Assembly: GCA_016793965.1 (NCBI GenBank)
Contig: JAEULF010000245.1
Coordinates: 1 to 36,308, forward strand
Direction of reading: 5' to 3'
Source of the DNA: Alphaproteobacteria bacterium
GTDB lineage: Bacteria > Pseudomonadota > Alphaproteobacteria > JAEULF01
DNA length: 36,308 nt
The translations under genes and the position numbers were made by a program. The notes under the pieces were generated by a model. It was not told where the DNA came from. It made no database searches and worked only from the letters and a program-made list of their open reading frames with translations. The stretch's first letter is position 1; each line of letters begins with the position of its first letter. This document shows positions 23,585-31,228 of this stretch, one piece after another.

Positions 23585-24472
23585 ATGGCGGCTCGCATCA
23601 TCGATGGCAAGGCAAGCGCCGCTCGCGTGACGAGCCGAGTCGCCGCCGCCGTTTCGGCGCTGCAAGGGGCGCACGGCATCGTGCCCGGCCTGGCGGTCGT
23701 GCTCGTCGGCGACGATCCCGCGAGCGGCGTCTATGTTCGAAGCAAGGGCCGCCGGTCGGTCGAGGCCGGCATGCGATCGTTCGAGCACAGGCTTCCCGCC
23801 ACGGCCTCGCAAGTCGAGCTCCTCGGCTTGGTCGCGCGCCTCAACGCGGCGCCGGAAGTGAACGGCATCCTCGTGCAGATGCCGCTGCCCAGGGGCCTCG
23901 ACCCGGCTGCCGTGATCGAGGCGATCGACCCGGCGAAGGATGTCGACGGCTTCCACCCGATCAATGTCGGCCGACTTGCTTCCGGCGCCGACGCGCTCGT
24001 GCCCTGCACGCCGCAGGGCTGCATGATCCTGTTGGAGGAGGCTCTCGGCTCGCTCGCCGGCCGCGAGGCGCTGGTGATCGGGCGCTCGGGCATCGTCGGC
24101 AAGCCGATGGCCCAGCTCCTTTTGAAGGCCGACTGCACGGTGACGATCGCCCATTCGCGCACGCGCGACCTGCCGGGCACGTGCCGTCGGGCCGAGATCG
24201 TCGTGGCCGCCGTCGGCAAGCCGGAGTTCGTGCGCGGCGGCTGGATCGCCCCCGGCGCCGCGGTGATCGACGTCGGCATCAATCGCCTGCCGACCCCCGA
24301 CGGCAAGGGGCGCCTTGTCGGCGACGTCGCTTTCGCCGAGGCCGCGGCGGTTGCCGGCGCCATCACGCCCGTGCCGGGCGGCGTCGGGCCGATGACCATC
24401 GCTTGCCTGCTGCGCAACACCGTGATCGCCGCCTGCCGGCAGCGCCAGGTGCGCTTGCCCGACGGGCTCTGA
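23585..24472 (+). CDS. folD: bifunctional methylenetetrahydrofolate dehydrogenase / methenyltetrahydrofolate cyclohydrolase
   Basis: Cytoplasmic enzyme that interconverts 5,10-methylene-, 5,10-methenyl- and 10-formyl-tetrahydrofolate, supplying one-carbon units for purines and formyl-methionine. The 295-residue protein has Tyr50 and catalytic Lys54 (GVYVRSKG, the same numbering as E. coli FolD), [26 protein letters not shown], the Rossmann motif [16 protein letters not shown], and the C-terminal [12 protein letters not shown] block. All family landmarks are present. It is the last gene of the yggT operon and converges with the TPR-glycosyltransferase gene, 15 bp apart. Confidence 0.97.
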   Translation: MAARIIDGKASAARVTSRVAAAVSALQGAHGIVPGLAVVLVGDDPASGVYVRSKGRRSVEAGMRSFEHRLPATASQVELLGLVARLNAAPEVNGILVQMPLPRGLDPAAVIEAIDPAKDVDGFHPINVGRLASGADALVPCTPQGCMILLEEALGSLAGREALVIGRSGIVGKPMAQLLLKADCTVTIAHSRTRDLPGTCRRAEIVVAAVGKPEFVRGGWIAPGAAVIDVGINRLPTPDGKGRLVGDVAFAEAAAVAGAITPVPGGVGPMTIACLLRNTVIAACRQRQVRLPDGL

Positions 24473-24487
24473 CCCGCTGCGCCCGCT

Positions 24488-26155
24488 CTAGGGCGGTCCG
24501 TCCTCGGTCCACGGATCGAAGGACATGAGGGCGGCGTTGCCCGGCGCCGGCTTCGCGAGGAGCCGTGCGCGCACGTTGAGGAGCGCGGCCCAGCGCGAGA
24601 AGTGGCTGCGCGCGACCGCGAGCGCGTCGGCTGCCGCCAGCATGGCGAAGTCGAGCAGGAACGGCAGGGGCTGAGGACCGCCAGCCACGTCCGCCGCCGT
24701 GACCGGGCCGAAGGGCCGCAGCATCGGCAGCGCCCGAGCCGGCTCGTCCGTGGCGACATAGAGCACGGGCCGATCGAGGCCCGGCCAGATGCCTTCGAGC
24801 CAGGCTGCATAGGCGCGCGGATCGACGACGTCGCTCGCGCGGTCACGCAGGAAGTCGCCGAATCGCAGATGCACGGCGACGATCGTCCGCCCGCGCGCGA
24901 GCAGGCGGCTTCGCGCCGCGTCGGCCATGGCGGACCATGGCGCGACGAGGCGGAACATCTGGCGCACGCGGTCGCGTTGCGCGGCGAGGCGCAGCGGCAC
25001 GAACGGCCCGACGATGTCGCGGCCGAGCACGGGAGCTGGTTCCAGCGGCGCCCAGCGCGCGATCGCCGCGTAGACCGGATCGTCGGGCGGGACGCGCACG
25101 TAATGGGCGGGGGGAACAGCGGCCATCGCCGCGTCGCGGATGCCGAACAGCGGCTGGCCGATCCACGGCAAGGTCATGAGTCGCAACCCGCAGGAATCCG
25201 CGTAGAGCCGGGCGAGGGCGTACTGGCCGAGCTGGTCGCCGAAGCGTCCGATCGTGCCCACGGTGCCCGCTGTGACCCACCGGTCCGGATGGACGGGAGG
25301 CTGCGCGGCGTCACCTGCCTGCACGTTGGCATGGAGCTTTGCGCGCGCCAGCGCATGCGCGGTGAATGCGGCCGTGTCGTTGTCCTGCAGGGCGAGCGCC
25401 GCGTCGTAGCGGGCCAGGGCGGTCGGCAGGTCGCCGCAGGCTTCGGCGATCCGGCCGGCGGCGACGGCCGTGGCGGGATGGGAGAGCAGGTCTCCGGCCG
25501 CGGCGAGATGGCCCAGCGCGGCATCCCTGTCGCCGGAGAGCAGCGCCGCTTCGGCGCAGGCGGCTGCGCGGACGGCGTCCTCGCCCGAGCCGGCAAAGGC
25601 GCGCCCGAAATGCGCGAGCACGGCGGCCGGATGGCGTGCCCGAAGGCGGGCCAGTCCGGCGATCATGCGTGCGCGCTCGTCGCCGGGTTGCGTGGCGAGG
25701 AGGGCCTCCGCCTGCTCCGCGGCTTGTACCCAGCATCCGCTCTCGAAGAGGGTTGCCGCGAGGGCGAGGCGCGCATCCGCGAGGGTCGGGTCCAGGCGGA
25801 GGGATTCCTCGAGAGCGCCGAGGGCGGGCACGTAGCGCAGCAGTGCCCGGTTGAGGAAGCCGAGGGTCGCCCAGCTCTGCGCGTTTCCGGGGTCGAGCCG
25901 CGTCGCCGCCTCGGCATGCGGCAGGGCCCGCCGGTGCGCGCCGGCAATGATATGGGCGTTCGCGAGCGCGATTTGGGTCCGGGCGTGGTCCGGACGCAGC
26001 GCGGCTGCGTCGGCGAGCGCCGCCAGCGCAACGGCAGGATCGCCGCGCCGCATGGCGGCCGATGCCAGGCGGAGGAGCATGTCAGGGTCGCCGGGCCGGC
26101 GGGCGAGCGCTTCGCGGATCTCGGTCTCGGTCGCAGGCGATGCGTGGTCCGTCAT
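24488..26155 (-). CDS. TPR-repeat protein with C-terminal GT11-like glycosyltransferase domain
   Basis: A 555-residue protein without a signal peptide. Residues 1-280 are degenerate tetratricopeptide repeats (for example PDHARTQIALANAHIIAGAH and LDPTLADARLALAATLFESG), suited to binding protein or peptide. Residues 295-535 resemble fucosyltransferase-type (GT11 / POFUT-like) enzymes in three places: RFGDQLGQYALAR (304-316, compare GNQLFQYAFAR), VHLRFGDF (428-435, compare HIRRGDY) and HFSRWAALLN (518-527, compare SSFSWWAAWLN). The second arginine of HxRRGD is Phe here, so donor preference may differ or activity may be lost. The acceptor is unknown. There are no other sugar genes nearby, which is unusual for a polysaccharide transferase. 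The domain call rests on motif resemblance only. Confidence 0.72.
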   Translation of the reverse strand: MTDHASPATETEIREALARRPGDPDMLLRLASAAMRRGDPAVALAALADAAALRPDHARTQIALANAHIIAGAHRRALPHAEAATRLDPGNAQSWATLGFLNRALLRYVPALGALEESLRLDPTLADARLALAATLFESGCWVQAAEQAEALLATQPGDERARMIAGLARLRARHPAAVLAHFGRAFAGSGEDAVRAAACAEAALLSGDRDAALGHLAAAGDLLSHPATAVAAGRIAEACGDLPTALARYDAALALQDNDTAAFTAHALARAKLHANVQAGDAAQPPVHPDRWVTAGTVGTIGRFGDQLGQYALARLYADSCGLRLMTLPWIGQPLFGIRDAAMAAVPPAHYVRVPPDDPVYAAIARWAPLEPAPVLGRDIVGPFVPLRLAAQRDRVRQMFRLVAPWSAMADAARSRLLARGRTIVAVHLRFGDFLRDRASDVVDPRAYAAWLEGIWPGLDRPVLYVATDEPARALPMLRPFGPVTAADVAGGPQPLPFLLDFAMLAAADALAVARSHFSRWAALLNVRARLLAKPAPGNAALMSFDPWTEDGPP

Positions 26156-26268
26156 GGCTCGGAGCTCGGCATTCGCGGCGAACGGCCCGCGACCAGCCGA
26201 GGTTTACCATGGATTCATGCCGCCGGCGCATCATCCGGGACGGGCAGCGAGGTGGCGGAGACGCGCGA

Positions 26269-26970
26269 ATGACGGCAGGATTCCTCCCGCTCGTGATCTG
26301 CGCTGCGGCATTTGTCGGGCTCCATCTCCTGATGTCCAGCGGCCTTGTCCGCCCCCGCCTGGTGCTCGCCGTGGGCGAGGGCCGTTTCGCGGCCATCTAC
26401 TCGATCGTCGCCGGGGCGTCCTTCTCCGCCATGATCGCGACCTACGCGATGAGCCCGTTCGAGGTCATCTGGACCGCTCCGGCGTGGACGGCGTGGATCA
26501 CCGTCGCGGTCATGCCGGTCGCCGTCTTCCTCGTGATCGCCGGCTACACGCAGCCGAACCCGACGGCGGTCATGCAAGGCGATGCGCTGGGCGCGCCGGA
26601 CGCGGCGGCCGGAGTCATGGCCATCACGCGGCACCCCGTGCTCTGGGGCGTCGCGCTCTTCGCCCTCGCGCATGTCCCGCCGAACGGCGACTTCGCCTCC
26701 GCGATCCTGTTCGCCGCGGTCGCCGTCCTGGCGATCGGCGGCGCATTCCACCTGGACGCGCGCAAGAGGGCGTCGGGCGGCGAGGCGTGGGCCCGGTTCG
26801 AGAGCTTGACGTCGAACCTTCCCTTCTGGGGGATCGTCACGCGAAAGACCCATCTCTCCATCCGCGAGATCGGGCTTTGGCGATGCCTGCTTGCCCTGGC
26901 TGCGCTGCTCGTCCTGATGTGGCTGCACCCCCTGGCGATCGGCGTCACGCCGCTGCCGGTCATCGAGTGA
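26269..26970 (+). CDS. NnrU family membrane protein
   Basis: A 233-residue polytopic inner-membrane protein with about six helices and the NnrU landmarks: VGLHLLMSSGLVRPRL near the start, VMAITRHPVLWGVALFALAH in the middle, and a C-terminal tail after WARFESLTSNLPF. NnrU is named from denitrifiers, where it sits in the NnrR regulon. The same family includes plant zeta-carotene isomerase, which uses a haem. Most alphaproteobacterial copies lie outside denitrification loci, as here. The ATG at 26269 has GGAG 8 bases upstream; an ATG at 26210 would add 20 residues of non-membrane, basic sequence. It forms a unit with the ridA-like gene 5 bp downstream. Confidence 0.88.
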   Translation: MTAGFLPLVICAAAFVGLHLLMSSGLVRPRLVLAVGEGRFAAIYSIVAGASFSAMIATYAMSPFEVIWTAPAWTAWITVAVMPVAVFLVIAGYTQPNPTAVMQGDALGAPDAAAGVMAITRHPVLWGVALFALAHVPPNGDFASAILFAAVAVLAIGGAFHLDARKRASGGEAWARFESLTSNLPFWGIVTRKTHLSIREIGLWRCLLALAALLVLMWLHPLAIGVTPLPVIE

Positions 26971-26975
26971 GGCCC

Positions 26976-27365
26976 ATGGCGTCGGATATCAGCCGAGTCG
27001 ACTCGCCGGAGCTGCTGGCCCCGGCATCGCCCTTCGCCCATGCCGTGATCGACCAGGACTACGTCCATCTGGCCGGGATCGTCGCCGCCGACCTGCAGGG
27101 AGGGTCCTACCTCGTCGGCAACGTCGCGAAGGAGGCGCGCGCGGTCATGGAGGCAGTGTCGCGGATCCTCGCGACGCATGGCCTGGGCATGGAGCGGGTC
27201 GTCCGCGTCCTCGTCCACCTCATCGACCTGGACGAGCTGCCGACGTTCGACGCGGCCTATGGCGAGTTCTTCGGCGGGAAGGGATTCCCGGCGCGCACGG
27301 CGGTCCAGGTCGGCAAGCTCGTGGCCGGCTGCCGCGTCGAGGTGACGGTGACCGCGCGCCGGTGA
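26976..27365 (+). CDS. RidA family protein
   Basis: A 129-residue YjgF/YER057c/UK114-family protein. Archetypal RidA hydrolyses reactive enamine/imine intermediates formed by PLP enzymes. The key arginine is Arg107 (FPARTAVQVGKL), followed by Gly-Cys-Arg-Val-Glu-Val (Glu122), as in active members. It lacks the extended N-terminal motif of the RidA subfamily proper, so it belongs to one of the Rid subfamilies (Rid1-7), whose substrates are often unknown. It begins 5 bp after the nnrU-like stop and converges with argG, with 7 bp between. Confidence 0.92.
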   Translation: MASDISRVDSPELLAPASPFAHAVIDQDYVHLAGIVAADLQGGSYLVGNVAKEARAVMEAVSRILATHGLGMERVVRVLVHLIDLDELPTFDAAYGEFFGGKGFPARTAVQVGKLVAGCRVEVTVTARR

Positions 27366-27372
27366 CCGTCGG

Positions 27373-28617
27373 TCAGTTCCCCCGCTTGCCGAGCGTGCGC
27401 AGCCGCAGCGCGTTGAGCCGGATGAAGCCGGCGGCGTCCTTCTGGTCGTAGGCGGCGCCTTCCTCGAACGTCACCAGGTTGGTGTCGTAGAGCGAGTCCG
27501 GGGACGCGCGGCCGATCACCGTGACGTTGCCCTTGTAGAGCTTGAGCCTGACGGTGCCGTTGACGCGCTTCTGGCTCTCGTCGATCGCCGCCTGCAGCAT
27601 GCGCCGCTCCGGCGCGAACCAGAAGCCGTAGTAGACGAGCTCGGCATAGCGCGGCATCAGCTCGTCCTTGAGGTGGGCGGCGCCGCGGTCGAGCGTGATC
27701 GACTCGATGGCGCGGTGCGCGACGTGGAGAATCGTGCCGCCCGGCGTCTCGTAGACGCCGCGCGACTTCATGCCGACGAAGCGATTCTCGACCAGGTCGA
27801 TCCGACCGATGCCGTTGGCCGCGCCCAGCTCGTTGAGCCGGGTCAGGAGCGCGGCAGGCGACAGCTTCTTGCCGTCGACCGAGATCGCGTCACCCTTCTC
27901 GAATCCCACCTCGACGACCATCGCCTTGTCCGGCGCCTCCTCGGGCGAGATCGTCCGCATGTAGACATAAGGCGGCGGCTCGATCGCCGGGTCCTCCAGC
28001 ACCTTTCCCTCCGACGAGGAGTGCAGCAGGTTGGCATCGACCGAGAAGGGCGCCTCCCCGCGCTTGTCCTTGGCGATCGGGATCTGGTGCTGCTCCGCGT
28101 ACTCGATGAGCCGCGTGCGGCTCGTCAGGTCCCACTCGCGCCAGGGAGCGATGACGCGGATGTCCGGGTTCAGCGCGTAGTAGGTCAGCTCGAAGCGTAC
28201 TTGGTCGTTGCCCTTGCCGGTGGCGCCGTGCGCCACGGCGTCGGCACCGACCTGCCGCGCGATCTCGATCTGCCGCTTTGCGATCAGCGGGCGCGCGATC
28301 GAGGTGCCGAGCAGGTAGACGCCCTCATAGAGCGCATTGGCGCGGAACATCGGGTAGACGAAGTCGCGCACGAACTCCTCGCGCAAGTCCTCGATGAAGA
28401 TCTGCTTGATGCCGAACATCTCGGCCTTCTTGCGCGCCGGCTCGAGCTCCTCGCCCTGGCCGAGGTCTGCGGTGAAGGTGACGACCTCGCAGCGGTACTG
28501 CTCCTGCAGCCACTTCAGGATCACAGAGGTATCGAGGCCGCCGGAATAGGCGAGGACGACCTTCTTGACGGGCTTGGCGGAGGTTGCGCCGGATGGCTGT
28601 GCGGCAGGCTTTGTCAT
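27373..28617 (-). CDS. argG: argininosuccinate synthase
   Basis: ATP-dependent ligase that joins citrulline and aspartate in arginine synthesis. The 414-residue protein has the pyrophosphatase-type ATP motif AYSGGLDTS (23-31), TADLGQGEE, the citrulline/aspartate-binding [15 protein letters not shown] block, and [19 protein letters not shown]. Length and motifs are normal. The first 15 or so residues ([13 protein letters not shown]) are a low-complexity extension. The ATG at 28617 is the first in-frame start giving a normal N-terminus, and its Shine-Dalgarno sequence is poor. The neighbouring HAD gene ends 91 bp upstream. A possible promoter lies in that gap, so argG is probably transcribed on its own. 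No other arg genes are nearby. Confidence 0.97.
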   Translation of the reverse strand: MTKPAAQPSGATSAKPVKKVVLAYSGGLDTSVILKWLQEQYRCEVVTFTADLGQGEELEPARKKAEMFGIKQIFIEDLREEFVRDFVYPMFRANALYEGVYLLGTSIARPLIAKRQIEIARQVGADAVAHGATGKGNDQVRFELTYYALNPDIRVIAPWREWDLTSRTRLIEYAEQHQIPIAKDKRGEAPFSVDANLLHSSSEGKVLEDPAIEPPPYVYMRTISPEEAPDKAMVVEVGFEKGDAISVDGKKLSPAALLTRLNELGAANGIGRIDLVENRFVGMKSRGVYETPGGTILHVAHRAIESITLDRGAAHLKDELMPRYAELVYYGFWFAPERRMLQAAIDESQKRVNGTVRLKLYKGNVTVIGRASPDSLYDTNLVTFEEGAAYDQKDAAGFIRLNALRLRTLGKRGN

Positions 28618-28649
28618 AGGGTGCACCGGGGTTCGAGCGCGGACGCGGC

Positions 28650-28679
28650 GGTATACAGGCGGCGCCGTCTCGCGGGCAA
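28650..28679 (-). promoter_or_regulatory. possible argG promoter
   Basis: On the minus strand TTGCCC (28679-28674) and TATACC (28655-28650, preceded by TG as in an extended -10) are 18 bases apart, giving a leader of about 25 bases before the argG ATG. It is the most promoter-like sequence in the HAD-argG gap, but both boxes are imperfect. Confidence 0.33.
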
Positions 28680-28708
28680 GCTCGGCTTTCCGGGCCTGAT
28701 GGCCCTTC

Positions 28709-29428
28709 CTATGCCGCACCGAGCTTGTCGGCGAGGTCGAGGAAGTCCTCCGCGACGACATCGAACCCGTGGTCTTGAGGCAGCACGTCCGCCGGCCGCG
28801 GCCCGTACTCTCTCGGGCGGCGCACAAAGGCGGTCCGGAATCCGCAGCCGCGCGCCGCAACGAGGTCGGAGACATGCGCCGCGACGAGCATGCACTGCTC
28901 CGGCGCAAGCCCGAGCAGCGCTGCCGTCGTCAGGTAGGCCTTGGGCAGCGGCTTGTAGGCCTGCGCCACCTCGGCGCCGAGGATCGCGTCCCAGGGCAGG
29001 CCGGCGCGGCGCGCCATGGCGACGAGCAGCGCGACGTTGCCGTTCGATAGCGTGGCCAGCGGGTAGCGGAGGCGCAGCCGCGTCATGCCGGCGACCGCGT
29101 CCGGCCAGGGGTCGAGCCGGTGCCAGGCGCGATTGAGATGGTCGATGTCGGCCTCTTCCAGCCCCTTGATCCCGTGCTGCGCGAGCACGCGGTCCAGGCT
29201 CATGCGGTGCAGCGCGTCGAGATTGGTCCACGGTGCGGCACCTGTGCGGACGCGCTCCATGGAGGGCTGGTAGAGGCCGCGCCAATCGTCGGCAAAGCGG
29301 CCCCAATCGACCGCGAGGCCGCGCGCACGGCCGAAGGCCTCGCCCTCGCGGACGAGCGAGCCGCGCCAGTCGACCACGGTGCCGAAGACGTCGAAGGTCA
29401 GGGCGCGGACGGCGTCGATCGGCGACAT
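28709..29428 (-). CDS. haloacid dehalogenase type II-like HAD hydrolase
   Basis: A 239-residue HAD-superfamily hydrolase close to L-2-haloacid dehalogenases. Motif [11 protein letters not shown] places the nucleophile at Asp13, motif II is LSNGN (Ser128, Asn129), motif III Lys159 (AYKPLPKAY), and motif [15 protein letters not shown] (Asp188). In characterised dehalogenases the S-x-N-x-x-D segment supplies Ser and Asn; here those positions read Ala and His (A-x-H-x-x-D). The dehalogenase annotation is therefore uncertain, and a phosphatase or other C-X hydrolase is possible. GAGGAGG precedes the ATG. It lies 16 bp after the iclR stop and is presumably co-transcribed with it, so it probably belongs to the divergent dioxygenase/TRAP pathway. 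Confidence 0.88.
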   Translation of the reverse strand: MSPIDAVRALTFDVFGTVVDWRGSLVREGEAFGRARGLAVDWGRFADDWRGLYQPSMERVRTGAAPWTNLDALHRMSLDRVLAQHGIKGLEEADIDHLNRAWHRLDPWPDAVAGMTRLRLRYPLATLSNGNVALLVAMARRAGLPWDAILGAEVAQAYKPLPKAYLTTAALLGLAPEQCMLVAAHVSDLVAARGCGFRTAFVRRPREYGPRPADVLPQDHGFDVVAEDFLDLADKLGAA

Positions 29429-29444
29429 GATTCCTCCTCGGGCG

Positions 29445-30248
29445 TCAGGCGCCGCCGAGCTCGCGCGAGATCGCCGCGGCGGTCTCGGCAAGCAGCCGCT
29501 GCGCTTCGGCGACGGCGACCTCCACGTCTCGCTGCACCAGGCAGGGCGAGGTCAGCGCCGCCGCCACGCCGCCATGGGCGAAGATCGGGTAGCTCGTGTC
29601 GGTGATGCCGCGCATGGCGTCGCTGTCGCCCGTCTCGTAGCCGCGCCGGCGGATGGCGTCCAGCCGCTTCACCAGCGCGGCGCGCGACTTGCTGACCGGG
29701 CCGTTGCGCAGCATGAAGTCGACGAGAGCCTCGCGCTCTTCCGTCGGTTGGAAAGCCGCCAGCACGCGGGCCGAGATGCGCCGCTCGCGGAACGGGAAGT
29801 AGGCGCCCATGCGGACGGAGAAGCCCATCGGCTCCGGGCTCTCGACGCGCGCCACGACGAGGATCTGGCCGTCATGGTGGACGACCATGTGCGCCGACTG
29901 CCGCGCGCGCTGGGCGTAGGACTGCATCGCCGGCATGGCGACGGACAGCAGCCGCCCGGTCGGCGGGTGCCGGTGCGCCAGCTCGAACAGCTTGAGGCTC
30001 AGCGTGTAGCGACCGCCGCGGCGGTCGCGCAGGACGTAGCCGCGCCGTTCCAGCGTGTCGAGCATGCGGAAGATCTCGGCGACGGAGCGGTCGAGCCGGC
30101 GCGCCACATCGTTCTGGCTGAGCCCGTCCGGCTCGGCAGCGAGCAGCTCGACGATGTCGAGGCCCTTCTCGAGCGCCGGCGCGCGATAGCGTGCCGACTC
30201 GACGGCAACGTCCTCCTTTGGCGCCGCAGCGGCTTTCTTGACAGTCAT
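29445..30248 (-). CDS. IclR family transcriptional regulator
   Basis: A 267-residue regulator with an N-terminal winged helix-turn-helix (about residues 25-85: ALEKGLDIVELLA, LSQNDVARRLDRS, then MLDTLERRGYV and a GRYTLSLKLFELAH wing). A C-terminal IclR effector domain follows, with MPAMQSYAQRARQSAHMVV and YPIFAHGGVAAALTSP. Such proteins are usually local regulators that sense a small organic acid or aromatic metabolite. It diverges from the first dioxygenase gene across 56 bp that contain a palindrome of IclR/KdgR type (30267-30281), so it very likely controls the whole divergent locus and itself. The basic Lys/Ala-rich first 12 residues are extra. The ATG has little Shine-Dalgarno sequence, and the mRNA may be nearly leaderless. 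Confidence 0.93.
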   Translation of the reverse strand: MTVKKAAAAPKEDVAVESARYRAPALEKGLDIVELLAAEPDGLSQNDVARRLDRSVAEIFRMLDTLERRGYVLRDRRGGRYTLSLKLFELAHRHPPTGRLLSVAMPAMQSYAQRARQSAHMVVHHDGQILVVARVESPEPMGFSVRMGAYFPFRERRISARVLAAFQPTEEREALVDFMLRNGPVSKSRAALVKRLDAIRRRGYETGDSDAMRGITDTSYPIFAHGGVAAALTSPCLVQRDVEVAVAEAQRLLAETAAAISRELGGA

Positions 30249-30266
30249 GGTCGCCCATTTTACGGT
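30238..30266 (+). promoter_or_regulatory. putative promoter of the dioxygenase/TRAP operon
   Basis: A perfect TTGACA (30238-30243, inside the first codons of iclR) is 17 bases from TACGGT (30261-30266), a weak -10. Transcription would begin around 30273, inside the palindrome at 30267-30281, leaving a leader of about 32 bases that carries GGGAGGA before the ATG at 30305. The -35 is strong; the -10 match is only 3 of 6. Confidence 0.42.
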
Positions 30267-30285
30267 TGAAAAAATGTTTCACCAA
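30257..30285 (-). promoter_or_regulatory. putative iclR promoter
   Basis: On the minus strand TTGGTG (30285-30280) and TAAAAT (30262-30257, 5 of 6 to consensus) are 17 bases apart, and the palindrome lies almost entirely in the spacer. The start point would be within a few bases of the iclR ATG at 30248, consistent with its poor Shine-Dalgarno sequence. Confidence 0.38.
30267..30281. promoter_or_regulatory. putative IclR-type operator (TGAAA-N5-TTTCA)
   Basis: A perfect 5-5-5 palindrome, TGAAA AAATG TTTCA, in the 56-bp divergent region between iclR and the first dioxygenase gene. Its shape and sequence match known sites of the family (KdgR-type TGAAAN5TTTCA; E. coli IclR TGGAAATNATTTCCA). 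It is an AT-rich island in very GC-rich DNA. It overlaps the predicted start of the dioxygenase transcript and the spacer of the iclR promoter, so binding could repress both. Confidence 0.6.
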
Positions 30286-30304
30286 TGGTTTCGGGAGGAA
30301 TGCC

Positions 30305-31186
30305 ATGGTCGCGAGCGTCATGCGTCCTTCGGCGCCGGAGCGCCGGCTCAAGGCGCTGACCCCGGAAGCAGCGGCGTCATACAGGCGCGACGGCGTGCTC
30401 TTCCCGATCCGCGTCGTGAGCGAGGCGCAGGCGCTGGAGCTGCGACGGCACCTGGAATCGCACGAGGCTCGCACCGGCGGTCCCATCGCCGGCAGCATGC
30501 GCCACAAGTCCCATCTGCTGTTCACCTGGCTCTGGGACCTCGTGCACGCTCCGACGCTGCTCGACGCCGTCGAGGACGTGCTGGGACCGAACCTGCTCTG
30601 CTGGTCGACCAACTTCTTCATCAAGGAGGCTGGCGACGGGAAGTTCGTGTCCTGGCACCAGGACTCGACGTACTGGGGCCTGTCGGAGCCCGATGTGGTG
30701 ACGGCCTGGGTCGCGCTCTCCCCGGCGACGGTCGAGAACGGCGCGATGCGCATGATCCCGGGCAGCCACGGCGAGCAGGTCAAGCACCGCGACACCTACT
30801 CGAAGGACAACCTGCTGACGCGGGGCCAGGAGATCGAGGTCGATGTCGACGAATCGAGGGCCGTGAGCGTCGTGCTGCGACCCGGAGAGATGTCCCTGCA
30901 CCATGTCCGCATCGTGCACGGCTCCGAGCCGAACCGGTCCGATGACCGGCGCATCGGCTTGGCGATCCGATACGTCCCGACTTATGTGCGCCAGCTCGTG
31001 GCGCGGGAGACCGCCACCCTGGTGCGCGGCGTCGACGAGTACCGCAACTTCGACCCGGAGACCGGCCCCGAGTTCGACCTGTCGCCGCAAGCCCTGGCGC
31101 AGCACAAGGCGATCACCGAGCGGCAGGCTCAGATCCTCTACGCCGGCACCAAGACGAAGAGCTTCGACAAGGTCGTCCCGGGCTGA
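30305..31186 (+). CDS. phytanoyl-CoA dioxygenase (PhyH) family protein, copy 1
   Basis: A 293-residue non-haem Fe(II)/2-oxoglutarate oxygenase of the PhyH family, cytoplasmic. Iron ligands are His118 and Asp120 (SWHQDSTYWG) and distal His205 (RIVHGSEPNRSD). Arg216 in the following DDRRIGL segment is placed to bind 2-oxoglutarate. Relatives hydroxylate phytanoyl-CoA, ectoine or aminophosphonates, so the family name does not reveal the substrate. The start is ATG 30305 with GGGAGGA 5-6 bases upstream; a TTG at 30266 lies inside the operator and is unlikely. It is first in a run with a second PhyH gene, a TRAP transporter and an alpha/beta hydrolase, under a divergent IclR regulator. Hydroxylation of an imported organic acid is the natural guess. 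Confidence 0.9.
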   Translation: MVASVMRPSAPERRLKALTPEAAASYRRDGVLFPIRVVSEAQALELRRHLESHEARTGGPIAGSMRHKSHLLFTWLWDLVHAPTLLDAVEDVLGPNLLCWSTNFFIKEAGDGKFVSWHQDSTYWGLSEPDVVTAWVALSPATVENGAMRMIPGSHGEQVKHRDTYSKDNLLTRGQEIEVDVDESRAVSVVLRPGEMSLHHVRIVHGSEPNRSDDRRIGLAIRYVPTYVRQLVARETATLVRGVDEYRNFDPETGPEFDLSPQALAQHKAITERQAQILYAGTKTKSFDKVVPG

Positions 31187-31228
31187 CCCCGGCGCGGCGT
31201 CGGCTGGTTGACAGGGAGCAGCAAGGAC

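Noticed and set aside
28692-28705. GGGCC-TGAT-GGCCC hairpin just after the HAD gene, considered as a terminator
   Set aside because: Read on the HAD strand it is followed by GGAAAG rather than a run of T, and the stem is only 5 bp.
27673-29136. A 487-codon open frame on the plus strand across argG and the HAD gene
   Set aside because: It lies antisense to two recognised genes and shows only biased composition, with no domain-like motifs.
31208-31213. A perfect TTGACA between the two PhyH genes
   Set aside because: It is only 16 bases from the ATG at 31229, so any -10 would fall inside the coding region and no -10-like sequence is there. Probably chance.
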